A model generated the notes under the pieces. The model ran no database searches. It saw only the letters and a list, made by a program, of their open reading frames with translations, and was not told where the DNA came from. This document shows positions 24,020-32,811 of a stretch of 62,401 bases of DNA, in pieces. How positions within the stretch are numbered: the stretch's first letter is position 1; each line of letters begins with the position of its first letter. This DNA comes from an uncultured Oscillospiraceae bacterium (GTDB lineage Bacteria; Bacillota; Clostridia; Oscillospirales; Acutalibacteraceae). The DNA lies in contig CASFCH010000063.1 of assembly GCA_949293315.1 (NCBI GenBank), positions 1 to 62,401 on the forward strand, given 5' to 3'. The position numbers were made by a program, and so were the translations under genes.

Positions 24020-25411
24020 ATGAAGCTCTGGGCAGGAAGATTTAAAAAAGAACTCGATCAGACGACGAACGACTTCAACTCGTCCATCTCGTTTGACAGC
24101 CGCATGGCCGATCAGGACATCCGCGGATCGCTCGCGCACTCGGATATGCTCTGCAAGCAGGGAATCATCTCGCAGGAGGACCGGGACGCCATCCACGCAG
24201 GGCTCAAGGGGATTCAGGACGATCTGCACAGCGGCAAGCTGGCGATCGACCAAAACGCGGAGGATATCCACACCTTTATTGAGGGGGAGTTGACCGCCCG
24301 CGTGGGGGATGCCGGCAAGCGCCTGCACACCGCCCGCAGCCGGAACGACCAGGTGGCGGTTGACCTGCGCATGAACCTGATGGAGGCGTGCGGAGAGATT
24401 CGCGCCCTGCTCCTGGAGCTGGTGAAAGTGCTGGCCGATCAGGCGGACAAATACGCCGGTACGGTCATGCCCGGATACACGCACTTGCAGCGCGCCCAGC
24501 CGATCGTGTTCGGCCACCATCTGCTCGCCTATGCGGAGATGCTCCTGCGCGATATCTCCCGCCTGGACGACGCCGTCAAGCGTATGAAGGTCTGTCCGCT
24601 GGGTTCCTGTGCGCTGGCGGGCACCACCTATCCGCTCGACCGGATGATGACGGCGCAGGCGCTTGGATTTGACGACTATTCGCACAACTCGCTTGACGGT
24701 GTGTCCGACCGCGACTACTGCATCGAGCTGCTCTCCTGCTTCTCCACCATCATGGTCCATCTCTCCCGATTTTCGGAGGAGGTCATCCTCTGGTGCTCGT
24801 GGGAGTTTAAATTCATCGAGCTGGACGACGCCTTCTCCACCGGATCGAGCATCATGCCGCAGAAGAAGAATCCCGACATTGCGGAGCTTGTCCGCGGCAA
24901 GGCGGGGCGCGTCTTTGGCGATCTGATGACCATGCTCACCGTGATGAAGGGCATTCCATTGGCCTACAATAAGGATATGCAGGAGGATAAGGAGGCCGTC
25001 TTTGACGCGGTGGATACCGTGAAGATGTGCCTGAAAACCTTCACCCCCATGCTCGCCACCATGCGCGTCAACGGGGAGAAAATGCGTGCGGCTGCCGCGG
25101 GCGGGTTTATCAACGCCACGGACTGCGCGGACTACCTTGTCTCCAAGGGGCTGCCGTTCCGCGACGCATACAAGGCCACCGGTGAACTGGTCGCCCTGTG
25201 TATTGAAAAGAATTTGACACTGGAGACGCTCCCGCTTGCGGCGTATCAGGGCGTCTGTGACCTGTTCGGGGAGGATGTCTATGATGCGATCTCCCTCGAC
25301 CGCTGCGTGAGCGGCCGCACCTCTCAAGGCGGGCCTGCCCCGCAGAATGTGCGGGCCGAGGCGGCGCGTGTCCATCAGATCATCACCGCGCTGGAGGGGG
25401 AAAAAGCATGA
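24020..25411 (+). CDS. argH: Argininosuccinate lyase
   Basis: A 463-residue enzyme that splits argininosuccinate to arginine and fumarate. The superfamily signature GSSIMPQKKNPD (about 276-287), the substrate loop TARSRNDQVA (about 108) and PGYTHLQRAQP (about 151) are intact. The start at 24020 follows GGAGGAGAC; the reading frame is open further upstream but without a site. Its stop overlaps argC by 4 bases. Confidence 0.97.
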   Translation: MKLWAGRFKKELDQTTNDFNSSISFDSRMADQDIRGSLAHSDMLCKQGIISQEDRDAIHAGLKGIQDDLHSGKLAIDQNAEDIHTFIEGELTARVGDAGKRLHTARSRNDQVAVDLRMNLMEACGEIRALLLELVKVLADQADKYAGTVMPGYTHLQRAQPIVFGHHLLAYAEMLLRDISRLDDAVKRMKVCPLGSCALAGTTYPLDRMMTAQALGFDDYSHNSLDGVSDRDYCIELLSCFSTIMVHLSRFSEEVILWCSWEFKFIELDDAFSTGSSIMPQKKNPDIAELVRGKAGRVFGDLMTMLTVMKGIPLAYNKDMQEDKEAVFDAVDTVKMCLKTFTPMLATMRVNGEKMRAAAAGGFINATDCADYLVSKGLPFRDAYKATGELVALCIEKNLTLETLPLAAYQGVCDLFGEDVYDAISLDRCVSGRTSQGGPAPQNVRAEAARVHQIITALEGEKA

Positions 25412-26442
25412 TTCAAGTCGGTATCATCGGTGCGACGGGCTACGCGGGCGTCGAGCTCGTGCGCATCATTTTAAATCACCCGCAGGCGGAGCTTTCGGCC
25501 GTGGGTTCGGTCAGCTTCACGGGTAAAAAGCTCAGCGACGTCTACCCATCCCTTGCCGGCTGCTGCGATATGGAGCTTGTCTCCACTCAGGAGGTCATCG
25601 CAAACAGCGATATCGTGTTCGCCTGCGTGCAGCACGGTCTGTCCCAGGAATTTGCGGCGCAGTGCCATGAAAGGAATGTCAAATTTATCGACCTCGGCGC
25701 AGATTTCCGACTGGAGGATGAGGCCGATTATAAAGAGTGGTACGGGCTCGATTACACCCATCACGCGCTGCACGAGGAGGCGGTCTACGCGCTCCCGGAG
25801 CTGTACCGCGACAAGATCAAGGGGAAAACCGTGCTCGGCAACCCCGGCTGTTATCCGACCAGCATCGCGCTTGGCCTCGCCCCGGCGATGAAAAATCACC
25901 TGGTACAGGCGCAGGGGATCATCATTGATTCCAAGTCCGGTGTGACCGGTTCGGGCCGCAAGCTCACGGAGGGGACGCACTATCCCGTCTGCAACGAGGC
26001 GTTTGAGCCATACAAAATTGCGGCACACCGCCACACGCCGGAGATTGAGCAGACGCTCTCCGATCTCGCGGGCGAAAAGCTGAAGGTGCTCTTTGTCCCG
26101 CACCTGCTGCCGGTCAATCGCGGTATCATCTCCACGATTTACGCCCATCTGAATCCCGGTGTGACGGAGGAACAGGTGCGCGCAGCATATGAGACATTCT
26201 ATGCGGATGAAAAATTCGTGCGCGTCAAGCCCGCGGGGCAGACAGCCAACCTGCGCAATGTTAAATGCAGCAATTACTGTGATATCTCCCTGCACACCGA
26301 CCCGCGCACCGGCACGCTGATCGTTGTCAGCGCGATCGACAATATGGTCAAGGGTGCGGCGGGCCAGGCGGTGCAGAATATGAATATCCTGTTCGGCCTG
26401 CCGGAGGACACGGGGCTGAATATGGTCCCCACGTCATTCTAA
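25408..26442 (+). CDS. argC: N-acetyl-gamma-glutamyl-phosphate reductase
   Basis: A 344-residue NADPH-dependent reductase forming N-acetylglutamate semialdehyde. The N-terminal Rossmann motif is IGATGYAGVELVR (about 6-18). The catalytic Cys is residue 148 in GNPGCYPTS. The later HRHTPEIEQ segment (about 209) is also typical. The ATG overlaps the argH stop (ATGA). Confidence 0.97.
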   Translation: MIQVGIIGATGYAGVELVRIILNHPQAELSAVGSVSFTGKKLSDVYPSLAGCCDMELVSTQEVIANSDIVFACVQHGLSQEFAAQCHERNVKFIDLGADFRLEDEADYKEWYGLDYTHHALHEEAVYALPELYRDKIKGKTVLGNPGCYPTSIALGLAPAMKNHLVQAQGIIIDSKSGVTGSGRKLTEGTHYPVCNEAFEPYKIAAHRHTPEIEQTLSDLAGEKLKVLFVPHLLPVNRGIISTIYAHLNPGVTEEQVRAAYETFYADEKFVRVKPAGQTANLRNVKCSNYCDISLHTDPRTGTLIVVSAIDNMVKGAAGQAVQNMNILFGLPEDTGLNMVPTSF

Positions 26443-26455
26443 GGAGGAGTTTACC

Positions 26456-27691
26456 ATGGCAGAAGAGATCTCATTTATCCCGGGCGGTGTGACAGCCCCG
26501 CAGGGCTTTTGCGCCAACGGGATCCACTGCGGCATCCGCCGCAATAAGAGTAAAAAAGACCTGGCGCTGATCGTGGCCGATACGGACTGCGCGGCCGCCG
26601 GAATTTATACGCGCAACCTCGTGTGCGGCGCGCCCATTACGGTGACGCGGGCGCACATCGCGGACGGCAAGGCGCGCGCCGTCATCTGCAACAGCGGCAT
26701 CGCCAATACGTGTGAGGCCGACGGCGTGGAGAAGGCGGAGGGCATGTGCGCCCTCGCATCTCAGGCGCTCGGCATCCCGGCGCAGGACTTCATCGTGGCC
26801 TCCACGGGCGTGATCGGCCAGCCGCTCGACCTTTCCCCGATTGAAAGCGGCATGGCGGAATTGACCAGAGGTCTGACGGCAGATGCCTCGGGTTCCGATG
26901 CGGCGGCGCAGGCCATCATGACCACCGATACACATAAAAAGGAATTTGCCGTCTCCTTCACGCTCGGCGGCAAACCGTGCAAAATCGGCGCAATCGCCAA
27001 GGGGAGCGGGATGATCCACCCCAACATGGCCACCATGCTCTGCTTTATCACCACAGATGCGGCCGTCGCCGCCCCAGTGCTGGAGCAGGCCCTGCGTGAT
27101 GCTGCGGACGAGACGTTCCACATGATGAGCATCGATGGGGACACCTCTACCAACGATACGGTCTGCATCATGGCGTCCGGCCACTGCGGCAATGCGGCAA
27201 TAGATCTGGCTTCCGGTTCGGCCTATGAGGCGTTTTATCAGGCGCTGCTGGCCGTCTGCCGCGCCATTGTGCGGGAACTCGCGAGGGACGGCGAGGGGGC
27301 GACCAAGCTGATCGTCTGCCGTACCCACGGCGCCAAGACGCTGGAGGCGGCGCGCAAATCTGCCAAGAGCGTGATCTGCTCCTCCCTGGTCAAGGCGGCA
27401 ATGTTCGGTTCAGACGCCAACTGGGGGCGTATCCTCTGCGCGATCGGCTACTCGGGCGCGGACGTGGATGTGAATACGATCGACGTCAAATTTGTCTCCT
27501 CCGCAGGGGAGATCGAGGTGTGCAAAAACGGCGCGGGCATCGCGTTCAGCGAGGAACTTGCCAAAAAGGTGCTCACCCCGGACGAGGTCGTCATCGATGT
27601 CTCCCTCGGCTCCGGCGATTTCAGTGCGGAGGCCTATGGATGCGACTTGACATATGACTATGTAAAGATCAACGGCGACTACCGTACCTGA
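26456..27691 (+). CDS. argJ: Bifunctional ornithine acetyltransferase/N-acetylglutamate synthase
   Basis: A 411-residue Ntn-type enzyme that transfers the acetyl group from acetylornithine to glutamate and, when bifunctional, also uses acetyl-CoA. The self-cleavage/nucleophile Thr is residue 193 in KGSGMIHPNMATML. It recycles acetyl groups, so no argE is needed. No argA is present here, which fits a bifunctional ArgJ but does not prove it. AAGGAGG precedes the ATG. Confidence 0.96.
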   Translation: MAEEISFIPGGVTAPQGFCANGIHCGIRRNKSKKDLALIVADTDCAAAGIYTRNLVCGAPITVTRAHIADGKARAVICNSGIANTCEADGVEKAEGMCALASQALGIPAQDFIVASTGVIGQPLDLSPIESGMAELTRGLTADASGSDAAAQAIMTTDTHKKEFAVSFTLGGKPCKIGAIAKGSGMIHPNMATMLCFITTDAAVAAPVLEQALRDAADETFHMMSIDGDTSTNDTVCIMASGHCGNAAIDLASGSAYEAFYQALLAVCRAIVRELARDGEGATKLIVCRTHGAKTLEAARKSAKSVICSSLVKAAMFGSDANWGRILCAIGYSGADVDVNTIDVKFVSSAGEIEVCKNGAGIAFSEELAKKVLTPDEVVIDVSLGSGDFSAEAYGCDLTYDYVKINGDYRT

Positions 27692-27710
27692 TCGATAGGA
27701 GGCGGCAGCG

Positions 27711-28574
27711 ATGGAATTTATCTCAAATCAGGACCGGGCGCAGGTGCTCGTCCAGGCCCTGCCCTATATTCAGCAGTACAGCGGTAAGACGGTCGTCATC
27801 AAGTACGGCGGCAACGCCATGATCGATGACCGGCTCAAGGATGCCGTTATGACGGATATCGTCCTGCTCTCGCTCATTGGCGTGCACGTGGTGCTCGTCC
27901 ACGGCGGCGGGCCGGAGATCAGCGCCATGCTCAAACGCGTCGGGAAGGAGAGCCGTTTTGTAAACGGCCTGCGCTATACCGATGCCGAAACCATGGAGAT
28001 CGTGCAGATGGTGCTCGCCGGTAAGGTCAATAAAGATCTGGTGGGCCTGATCAACCGCCACGGCGGCCGCGCGGTCGGCCTGTGCGGCATGGATGGCGGC
28101 ATGCTGAAAGCGGTGCGCACCTCGCCGGATGGGGCGGATATCGGCTACGTCGGGGAGATTATCGGCGTGGATACCACCATCATCCGGGATTGCGCTACCA
28201 ATGGGTATATCCCCGTGATTTCCACCGTGGGCGTCGGCGAGCAGGGCGAGGTTTACAATATCAACGCCGATACGGCGGCCGCCAGTATTGCCGCCTGCCT
28301 GCACGCGGAAAAGCTGCTCCTGATGACGGATGTGCGCGGACTGCTGCGCGATAAGGACGACGAGGACTCCCTGATCTCCGTTGTCAACGTCAGTGAGGTC
28401 AACAGCTTAAAACGCAGCGGCATCATCTCCGGCGGCATGATCCCCAAGATCGACTGCTGCGTGGAGGCGGTGCGCCGCGGCGTCAAGCGGACGCATATCA
28501 TCGATGGCCGGATTGAGCACTCCATTCTGGTAGAGCTCTTCTCCGACGAGGGCATCGGGACCATGTTCCTTTAA
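27711..28574 (+). CDS. argB: Acetylglutamate kinase
   Basis: A 287-residue amino-acid kinase phosphorylating N-acetylglutamate. It shows VVIKYGGNAM (about 26-35), LVHGGGPEIS (about 62-71) and a C-terminal GGMIPKIDCCVEAV segment. It has an N-terminal helix of about 20 residues before the first strand, the type of extension that in arginine-sensitive hexameric kinases carries feedback control. Feedback inhibition by arginine is therefore possible. Confidence 0.96.
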   Translation: MEFISNQDRAQVLVQALPYIQQYSGKTVVIKYGGNAMIDDRLKDAVMTDIVLLSLIGVHVVLVHGGGPEISAMLKRVGKESRFVNGLRYTDAETMEIVQMVLAGKVNKDLVGLINRHGGRAVGLCGMDGGMLKAVRTSPDGADIGYVGEIIGVDTTIIRDCATNGYIPVISTVGVGEQGEVYNINADTAAASIAACLHAEKLLLMTDVRGLLRDKDDEDSLISVVNVSEVNSLKRSGIISGGMIPKIDCCVEAVRRGVKRTHIIDGRIEHSILVELFSDEGIGTMFL

Positions 28575-28604
28575 TTTTCGGAACGCAGGAAAGGGAAGAT
28601 AACA

Positions 28605-29783
28605 ATGGATTCCAATCAGATCATTGCACAGGCCGACGGGTCGCTCATGCCGACCTATGCGCACTTTAACGCGGCGATCGTGTCGGGCAAAGGGGCGACC
28701 CTCACCGGGGCGGACGGCCGGACGTATACCGACTTTACCTCCGGCATCGGCGTCAACGCCCTCGGGTACGGCGATCCGGACTGGGTGCGCGCCGTATCGG
28801 ACCAGGCCGCACGGCTCCAGCATATTTCAAACCTGTACTACGCGCCGTCCACGGCGGCGTTTGCGGAAAAAATCACCCGGCGCACGGGATTTGAGCGCGT
28901 CTTTCTGTGCAATTCCGGCGCGGAGGCCAACGAGTGCGCGGTCAAGACGGCGCGCAAATACGCCTATGACCATCGCGGGGCAGGCCATTCCACCGTGATT
29001 ACGCTGATCAACTCCTTCCACGGGCGCAGTATGGTCACATTGACCGCCACCGGGCAGGAGGCGCTGCACCCAGAGTGCTTTGCCCCGTACAATCCGGGGT
29101 TCAAATACGTCCCGGCGGGGGATGTTCAGGCGCTTGAGGACGCTGTGGACGATACAGTGTGCGCCGTCATGCTCGAGCCCATCCAGGGAGAGGGCGGCGT
29201 GATGCCGATGGAGGCGGAATATGTCCGCCGGGTGCGGGAGCTGTGTGACGCACGCGGCCTGCTGCTGATCTTTGACGAGGTGCAGACGGGCGTTGGCCGC
29301 ACGGGCAAGCTGTACGCGTGGGAGCACTACGGCGTGCGCCCGGATATCCTCACCAGTGCCAAGGGCATCGGCAACGGATTGCCCATCGGCCTGTGCCTTG
29401 CCAGGGAAGCGGTGGGCGCAGGGATGACGGCCGGGATGCACGGCTCCACCTTTGGCGGAAACCCTGTCGCCTGCGCGGGGGCCTGTGTGGTGCTCGACAA
29501 GCTCGACGATGATCTGCTCGCGGAGGTCACGCGCAAGGGGAATTATCTGCGGGAGCAGCTCTCCATCATGAAGCACGTCCAAGCGGTGCGCGGCATGGGG
29601 ATGATGCTCGGCGTGGAGCTCGACGGGCCGGATGCCAAGGCTGTCGCCGCCAAATGTGTGGAAAAGGGCCTGTTGATTCTCACAGCCAAAACACTGCTCC
29701 GGCTGCTGCCGCCGCTCGTCATTACGGATGCGGAGATGGAACGCGGCCTTGAAATATTAAAGAACGTTTTAGAGGAGGAATAA
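28605..29783 (+). CDS. argD: Acetylornithine aminotransferase
   Basis: A 392-residue PLP-dependent class-III aminotransferase converting acetylglutamate semialdehyde to acetylornithine. Motifs: FCNSGAEANE-like LCNSGAEANECAVK (about 101), FDEVQTGVGRTG (about 223), and the PLP lysine in SAKGIGNGLP (about 252). It begins 30 bases after argB and ends three bases before argF. Confidence 0.96.
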   Translation: MDSNQIIAQADGSLMPTYAHFNAAIVSGKGATLTGADGRTYTDFTSGIGVNALGYGDPDWVRAVSDQAARLQHISNLYYAPSTAAFAEKITRRTGFERVFLCNSGAEANECAVKTARKYAYDHRGAGHSTVITLINSFHGRSMVTLTATGQEALHPECFAPYNPGFKYVPAGDVQALEDAVDDTVCAVMLEPIQGEGGVMPMEAEYVRRVRELCDARGLLLIFDEVQTGVGRTGKLYAWEHYGVRPDILTSAKGIGNGLPIGLCLAREAVGAGMTAGMHGSTFGGNPVACAGACVVLDKLDDDLLAEVTRKGNYLREQLSIMKHVQAVRGMGMMLGVELDGPDAKAVAAKCVEKGLLILTAKTLLRLLPPLVITDAEMERGLEILKNVLEEE

Positions 29784-29786
29784 CCC

Positions 29787-30695
29787 ATGAAACATCTGTT
29801 AAAAATGCTCGACCTCTCCACGCAGGAGATCACGGACATCTTAAATCTGGCCGATCAGCTCAAGTATGAGCAGAAGCACGGCATCAAGCACCACTACCTG
29901 GAGGGGAAGACGCTGGGCATGATTTTCCAGAAGTCCTCCACCCGCACGCGCGTCTCCTTTGAGACGGGCATGTACCAGCTGGGCGGCATGGCGTTGTTCC
30001 TCTCCTCCAACGATCTGCAGATCGGCCGCGGGGAGCCGGTGGAGGATACGGCCCGCGTGCTCTCCCGCTATCTGGACGGCATCATGATCCGCACCTTTGA
30101 GCAGGCGGAGGTTGAAAAGCTCGCCGAGTACGGCAGCATCCCGATCATCAACGGTCTGACCGATTTCTGCCATCCGTGCCAGGTTCTCGCCGATTTGCAG
30201 ACCATCCGTGAGTACAAGGGCAATCTGGATGGCCTGAAGATGTGCTACATCGGCGACGGCAACAACATGGCCAACTCCCTGATCGTCGGCGGACTCAAGA
30301 CGGGCATGACCGTCAGCGTCGCCTGCCCGGAGGGGTATGATCCGGCCAAAGAGGTGCTGGAGTTTGCCCAGCCGACCGGCAAATTTGAACTCTGCCGCAA
30401 GCCTGCGGACGCTGCGAAGGGTGCCGACGTCATCCTGACCGACGTCTGGGCGTCCATGGGCCAGGAGGGCGAGGCCGCCGAGCGCCGCAGGGTGTTCGAG
30501 GGCGTCTATCAGGTCAATCGGGAGCTGCTTGAGGCCGCCAACAGCGGCTGCATGGTGCTCCATTGCCTGCCCGCCCACCGCGGGGAGGAGATCACTGCGG
30601 ATGTGTTTGAGGACCACGCGCAGATGATCTTCGACGAGGCGGAGAACCGCCTCCACGCGCAGAAGGCCGTCATGGTCCAGCTGATGAAGGATTGA
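29787..30695 (+). CDS. argF: Ornithine carbamoyltransferase
   Basis: A 302-residue anabolic transcarbamylase making citrulline from ornithine and carbamoyl phosphate. The carbamoyl-phosphate loop STRTRVSFE (about 51-59), HPCQVLADLQT (about 130) and the ornithine-binding DVWASMGQE plus HCLPAHRGEEIT motifs (about 219 and 259) are all present. The ribosome site lies in the last codons of argD. It closes the arg cluster. Confidence 0.97.
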   Translation: MKHLLKMLDLSTQEITDILNLADQLKYEQKHGIKHHYLEGKTLGMIFQKSSTRTRVSFETGMYQLGGMALFLSSNDLQIGRGEPVEDTARVLSRYLDGIMIRTFEQAEVEKLAEYGSIPIINGLTDFCHPCQVLADLQTIREYKGNLDGLKMCYIGDGNNMANSLIVGGLKTGMTVSVACPEGYDPAKEVLEFAQPTGKFELCRKPADAAKGADVILTDVWASMGQEGEAAERRRVFEGVYQVNRELLEAANSGCMVLHCLPAHRGEEITADVFEDHAQMIFDEAENRLHAQKAVMVQLMKD

Positions 30696-30767
30696 TTGTA
30701 ACTGAAAAAGAGCGTCGGATTTTGGGCGGCGCCCATAAAACCGTAAGAGTATCAGTTGCTTTCGAAA

Positions 30768-30804
30768 AACGGCGTAGCTTCGGCTATGCCGTTTCTCCGT
30801 TTTG
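30768..30804 (+). terminator. Terminator of the arginine cluster
   Basis: Eleven-base stem AACGGCGTAGC (30768-30778), TTCG loop, GCTATGCCGTT (30783-30793), then a T-rich run ending near 30803. The 3' arm overlaps the end of the recombinase remnant on the other strand. Confidence 0.65.
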
Positions 30805-31099
30805 CAGGTCACTGAGCAAAGACACGGAAAGTTTTCCCACAAGGTCATAGGAAATATCAATCTGCTGTTCAGATAAAACCTTTTGACTTGTCCGGCGCGT
30901 GAATGTGCAGCGCGTTTACCCTGTCATTTGAGACGGATGGCGTCAGCTTGTCCAAATGGGGATGATTCCGCACCTTGCAGATAAACCTGCCCATGTTTTC
31001 TGCCCGTTTTTTCTATTCGTTAATTTTTTCATCCGGCAGCGAAAGCTTTTGCCGCACTTCTTCCTGCTCCTGTTCGTAGTTGTCAGAGAGTATTATTAG
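30784..31099 (-). pseudogene. Serine recombinase C-terminal remnant
   Basis: Minus-strand translation gives DNYEQEQEEVRQKL, a TAG stop, then ENMGRFICKVRNHPHLDKLT and NALHIHAPDKS, and after a frameshift IDISYDLVGKLSVSLL. These match, in order, the coiled-coil tail and the final domain of large serine recombinases of Tn4451 and conjugative-transposon type (usually ...RFLxLVRKYTDIxELT... VHxPDKS... IDIYYNFIG). No catalytic domain remains. The fragment carries one in-frame stop and one frameshift, so it is dead. It marks a past mobile element next to the low-GC genes that follow. Confidence 0.8.
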
Positions 31100-31112
31100 C
31101 AGATTTTTTTTG

Positions 31113-31141
31113 TTGACTTTTACATTATTTTATGATATCCT
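31113..31141 (+). promoter_or_regulatory. Promoter of the NimA-like gene
   Basis: -35 TTGACT (31113-31118), a 17-bp spacer and -10 TATCCT (31136-31141), about 100 bases before the coding start, in AT-rich DNA next to the recombinase remnant. Confidence 0.65.
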
Positions 31142-31165
31142 ATTAAAAACAATTTTCCGCCGGGA

Positions 31166-31225
31166 AAACGCTTGTTTTTACTCCATTAGGCCAATGAAGG
31201 AGTAAAAATAGGCGTTTATTTTTTT
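31166..31225 (+). terminator. Leader terminator/attenuator before the NimA-like gene
   Basis: A long imperfect stem pairs 31166-31184 (ACGCTTGTTTTTACTCC core) with 31199-31217 (GGAGTAAAAATAGGCGT core), followed by TTTATTTTTTT. It lies inside the 5' leader, between the promoter and the ribosome site GTGGAGG. Such leader terminators regulate several transferred resistance genes by attenuation. A three-codon frame, ATG AAG GAG TAA, lies in the hairpin. Confidence 0.75.
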
Positions 31226-31238
31226 GTGGAGGTCTATT

Positions 31239-31727
31239 ATGATATTTCGAGAAATGAGAAGGAAAAAGCAGGCGCTATCGCAACAGGAGATCGCGGATAT
31301 TCTGCATAAGAGAACATCCGGTGTGCTTGCCATTTTGGGGGACAATGATTATCCGTATGCTGTTCCAATCAGTTATGTATATGACAAAGGGAAAATCTAT
31401 TTTCACAGCGCGAAGAGCGGCCATAAGATAGATGCGATCCATAGGACTGCAAAGGCGTCATTTTGTGTGATTGATAAAGATTCAATTATCCCGGAAGAAT
31501 ACACAACTTATTTCCGAAGCGTGATCGCCTTTGGTCATATAAAAGTAATCGAAGATGAAAGTGAACAGCGGGAGGCAATAGAAAAATTAGCAATCAAATA
31601 CGCACCGGGAGACACCGCCGCAAACCGTGACAATGCGATAAACCGTGAGTGGAACGCTCTTTGTATGTTGGAAATGACAATCGACTACGTAACGGGAAAA
31701 GAGGCGATAGAACTTGCCAAAAGGTAG
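31239..31727 (+). CDS. NimA-like pyridoxamine 5'-phosphate oxidase-family protein
   Basis: A 162-residue split-barrel flavoprotein of the PPOX family. The N terminus (MIFREMRRKKQALSQQEI), GVLAILGDNDYPYAVPISYV (about 33-52) and YFHSAKSGHKIDAI (about 59-72, with the His that lines the flavin or substrate site) are typical of NimA-like proteins, some of which inactivate nitroimidazoles. Codon use is AT-rich compared with the arg cluster. The start at 31239 follows GTGGAGG; an in-frame TTG at 31224 lies in the terminator T-run. Transfer is likely. The resistance role is not shown. Confidence 0.82.
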   Translation: MIFREMRRKKQALSQQEIADILHKRTSGVLAILGDNDYPYAVPISYVYDKGKIYFHSAKSGHKIDAIHRTAKASFCVIDKDSIIPEEYTTYFRSVIAFGHIKVIEDESEQREAIEKLAIKYAPGDTAANRDNAINREWNALCMLEMTIDYVTGKEAIELAKR

Positions 31728-31781
31728 TTGAATAAACTGTAAATAAAATCAGCCCGCCGGGGTTTTATTCTATTGTGTAGT

Positions 31782-31813
31782 AGGCCAGCGTTACACAAAC
31801 GCTGGCCTTTTTT
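31782..31813 (+). terminator. Rho-independent terminator after the NimA-like gene
   Basis: Ten-base stem AGGCCAGCGT (31782-31791) with ACGCTGGCCT (31799-31808), followed by TTTTTT. Only 21 bases separate it from the next start, so that gene depends on readthrough or an unseen promoter. Confidence 0.85.
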
Positions 31814-31834
31814 GAATGATAGGGAGATGGTACT

Positions 31835-32518
31835 ATGTGGATCCTTTTAGGAACAGTTATAACAACCAGTTTTTTTGACAGTTTGAATCCTTCCGCTATT
31901 GCGGAACAAATGCTGTTACAGGCCATGGTGAAAAACAAAAGGCACATCTGGTTTTTTATTTTAGGAATCGGAACAGCAAATCTCGCATTAGGACTGGCGA
32001 TATATTACGGTATTGCTACGTGGGTTTCAAAACTACTTTCCAAAGCCATTGAAATTTATCCATGGTATGTATATGGTGCTGCGCTGGGCGCAGGTGCACT
32101 TTGCTTATTGTTGGGAATACGTCTTATTGTCAAAACCAAACTCAATGCAAAAAACAATAGCGAAGAAACGAGCAAAATAAAAAATCCGGCGCAACTCTCC
32201 CCCGTATCGTTATTCCTCTTAGGTGCGGCTTTTTGTGCTGTCGAATTGACAAGCGCATTCCCTTATTTCGGATTTTTAGCAATATTGACAACATATAATT
32301 TAATAGCGCCGCTCGTTATAGTTTTCATAATGATATATAACTTCATGTATATATTGCCGCTGGTTCTAATTTATTTTTCATACAACAAACTGCGGGGCAC
32401 GTCCGCTATAAAAAAGATGGAGAGTGTTTTAAGCAAAGTTGCGGCCTACGTCGTCCCTGTTGTAGTAACTTTGTTGGGCGTTTTTTTGCTTTATTACGGA
32501 ATATATTCGTTCATATAG
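31835..32518 (+). CDS. GAP/LysE-like polytopic membrane protein
   Basis: A 227-residue protein with six predicted membrane segments (about 2-24, 37-60, 74-98, 125-145, 153-180 and 198-225). The first helix carries SFFDSLNPSAIAEQ, resembling the conserved DxxNP segment of CcdA/LysE-superfamily and GAP-family exporters. It has low GC, like the preceding gene. The start follows AGGGAGATGG. The transported solute is unknown; an exporter linked to the upstream flavoprotein is only a guess. Confidence 0.65.
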   Translation: MWILLGTVITTSFFDSLNPSAIAEQMLLQAMVKNKRHIWFFILGIGTANLALGLAIYYGIATWVSKLLSKAIEIYPWYVYGAALGAGALCLLLGIRLIVKTKLNAKNNSEETSKIKNPAQLSPVSLFLLGAAFCAVELTSAFPYFGFLAILTTYNLIAPLVIVFIMIYNFMYILPLVLIYFSYNKLRGTSAIKKMESVLSKVAAYVVPVVVTLLGVFLLYYGIYSFI

Positions 32519-32527
32519 GATCATTAT

Positions 32528-32547
32528 CCGTAGCTTACGGTTTTTTT
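32528..32547 (+). terminator. Terminator of the GAP-like gene
   Basis: Short stem CCGTA (32528-32532) with TACGG (32536-32540), then seven T residues, ten bases after the stop codon. Confidence 0.65.
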
Positions 32548-32690
32548 ATTTGCAATCGAAAGCCGAATAGCATCTGTGGAGCTTTGCGCCCAAGAGTATA
32601 CCAGCCGGTTTTGCACAAGTGACAAACACATAGGAATTTCATGCGCATACCCTGTAAAATAGCGTTCTATCGCATAACAAAAAGAGCAGA

Positions 32691-32727
32691 GGCGGGTAAG
32701 AAACAACTTGATTCTTACCCGCCTTTT
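32691..32727. terminator. Hairpin terminator downstream of the metallopeptidase
   Basis: Twelve-base stem GGCGGGTAAGAA (32691-32702) with TTCTTACCCGCC (32712-32723), then TTTT. It lies between convergent genes. The 32548-32690 stretch has no supported gene, although a minus-strand frame (about 32524-32754) looks protein-like at its end. Confidence 0.6.
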
Positions 32728-32811
32728 CCGTACCCCAGCACGGCAGATGTCCAATTTCAGTTAGTTATGAGTAGCTACCGTTTCCGGTGCTCCTTTTGTT
32801 TGAAAAAGTTT

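Noticed and set aside
30841-31020. Possible intact gene between argF and the NimA-like gene
   Set aside because: The recombinase-like reading requires crossing a stop and a frameshift, so it is listed as a pseudogene only.
32524-32754. Minus-strand frame of 76 codons with a protein-like end
   Set aside because: No ribosome site or known family, and it crosses a terminator hairpin. It could be a remnant but cannot be supported.
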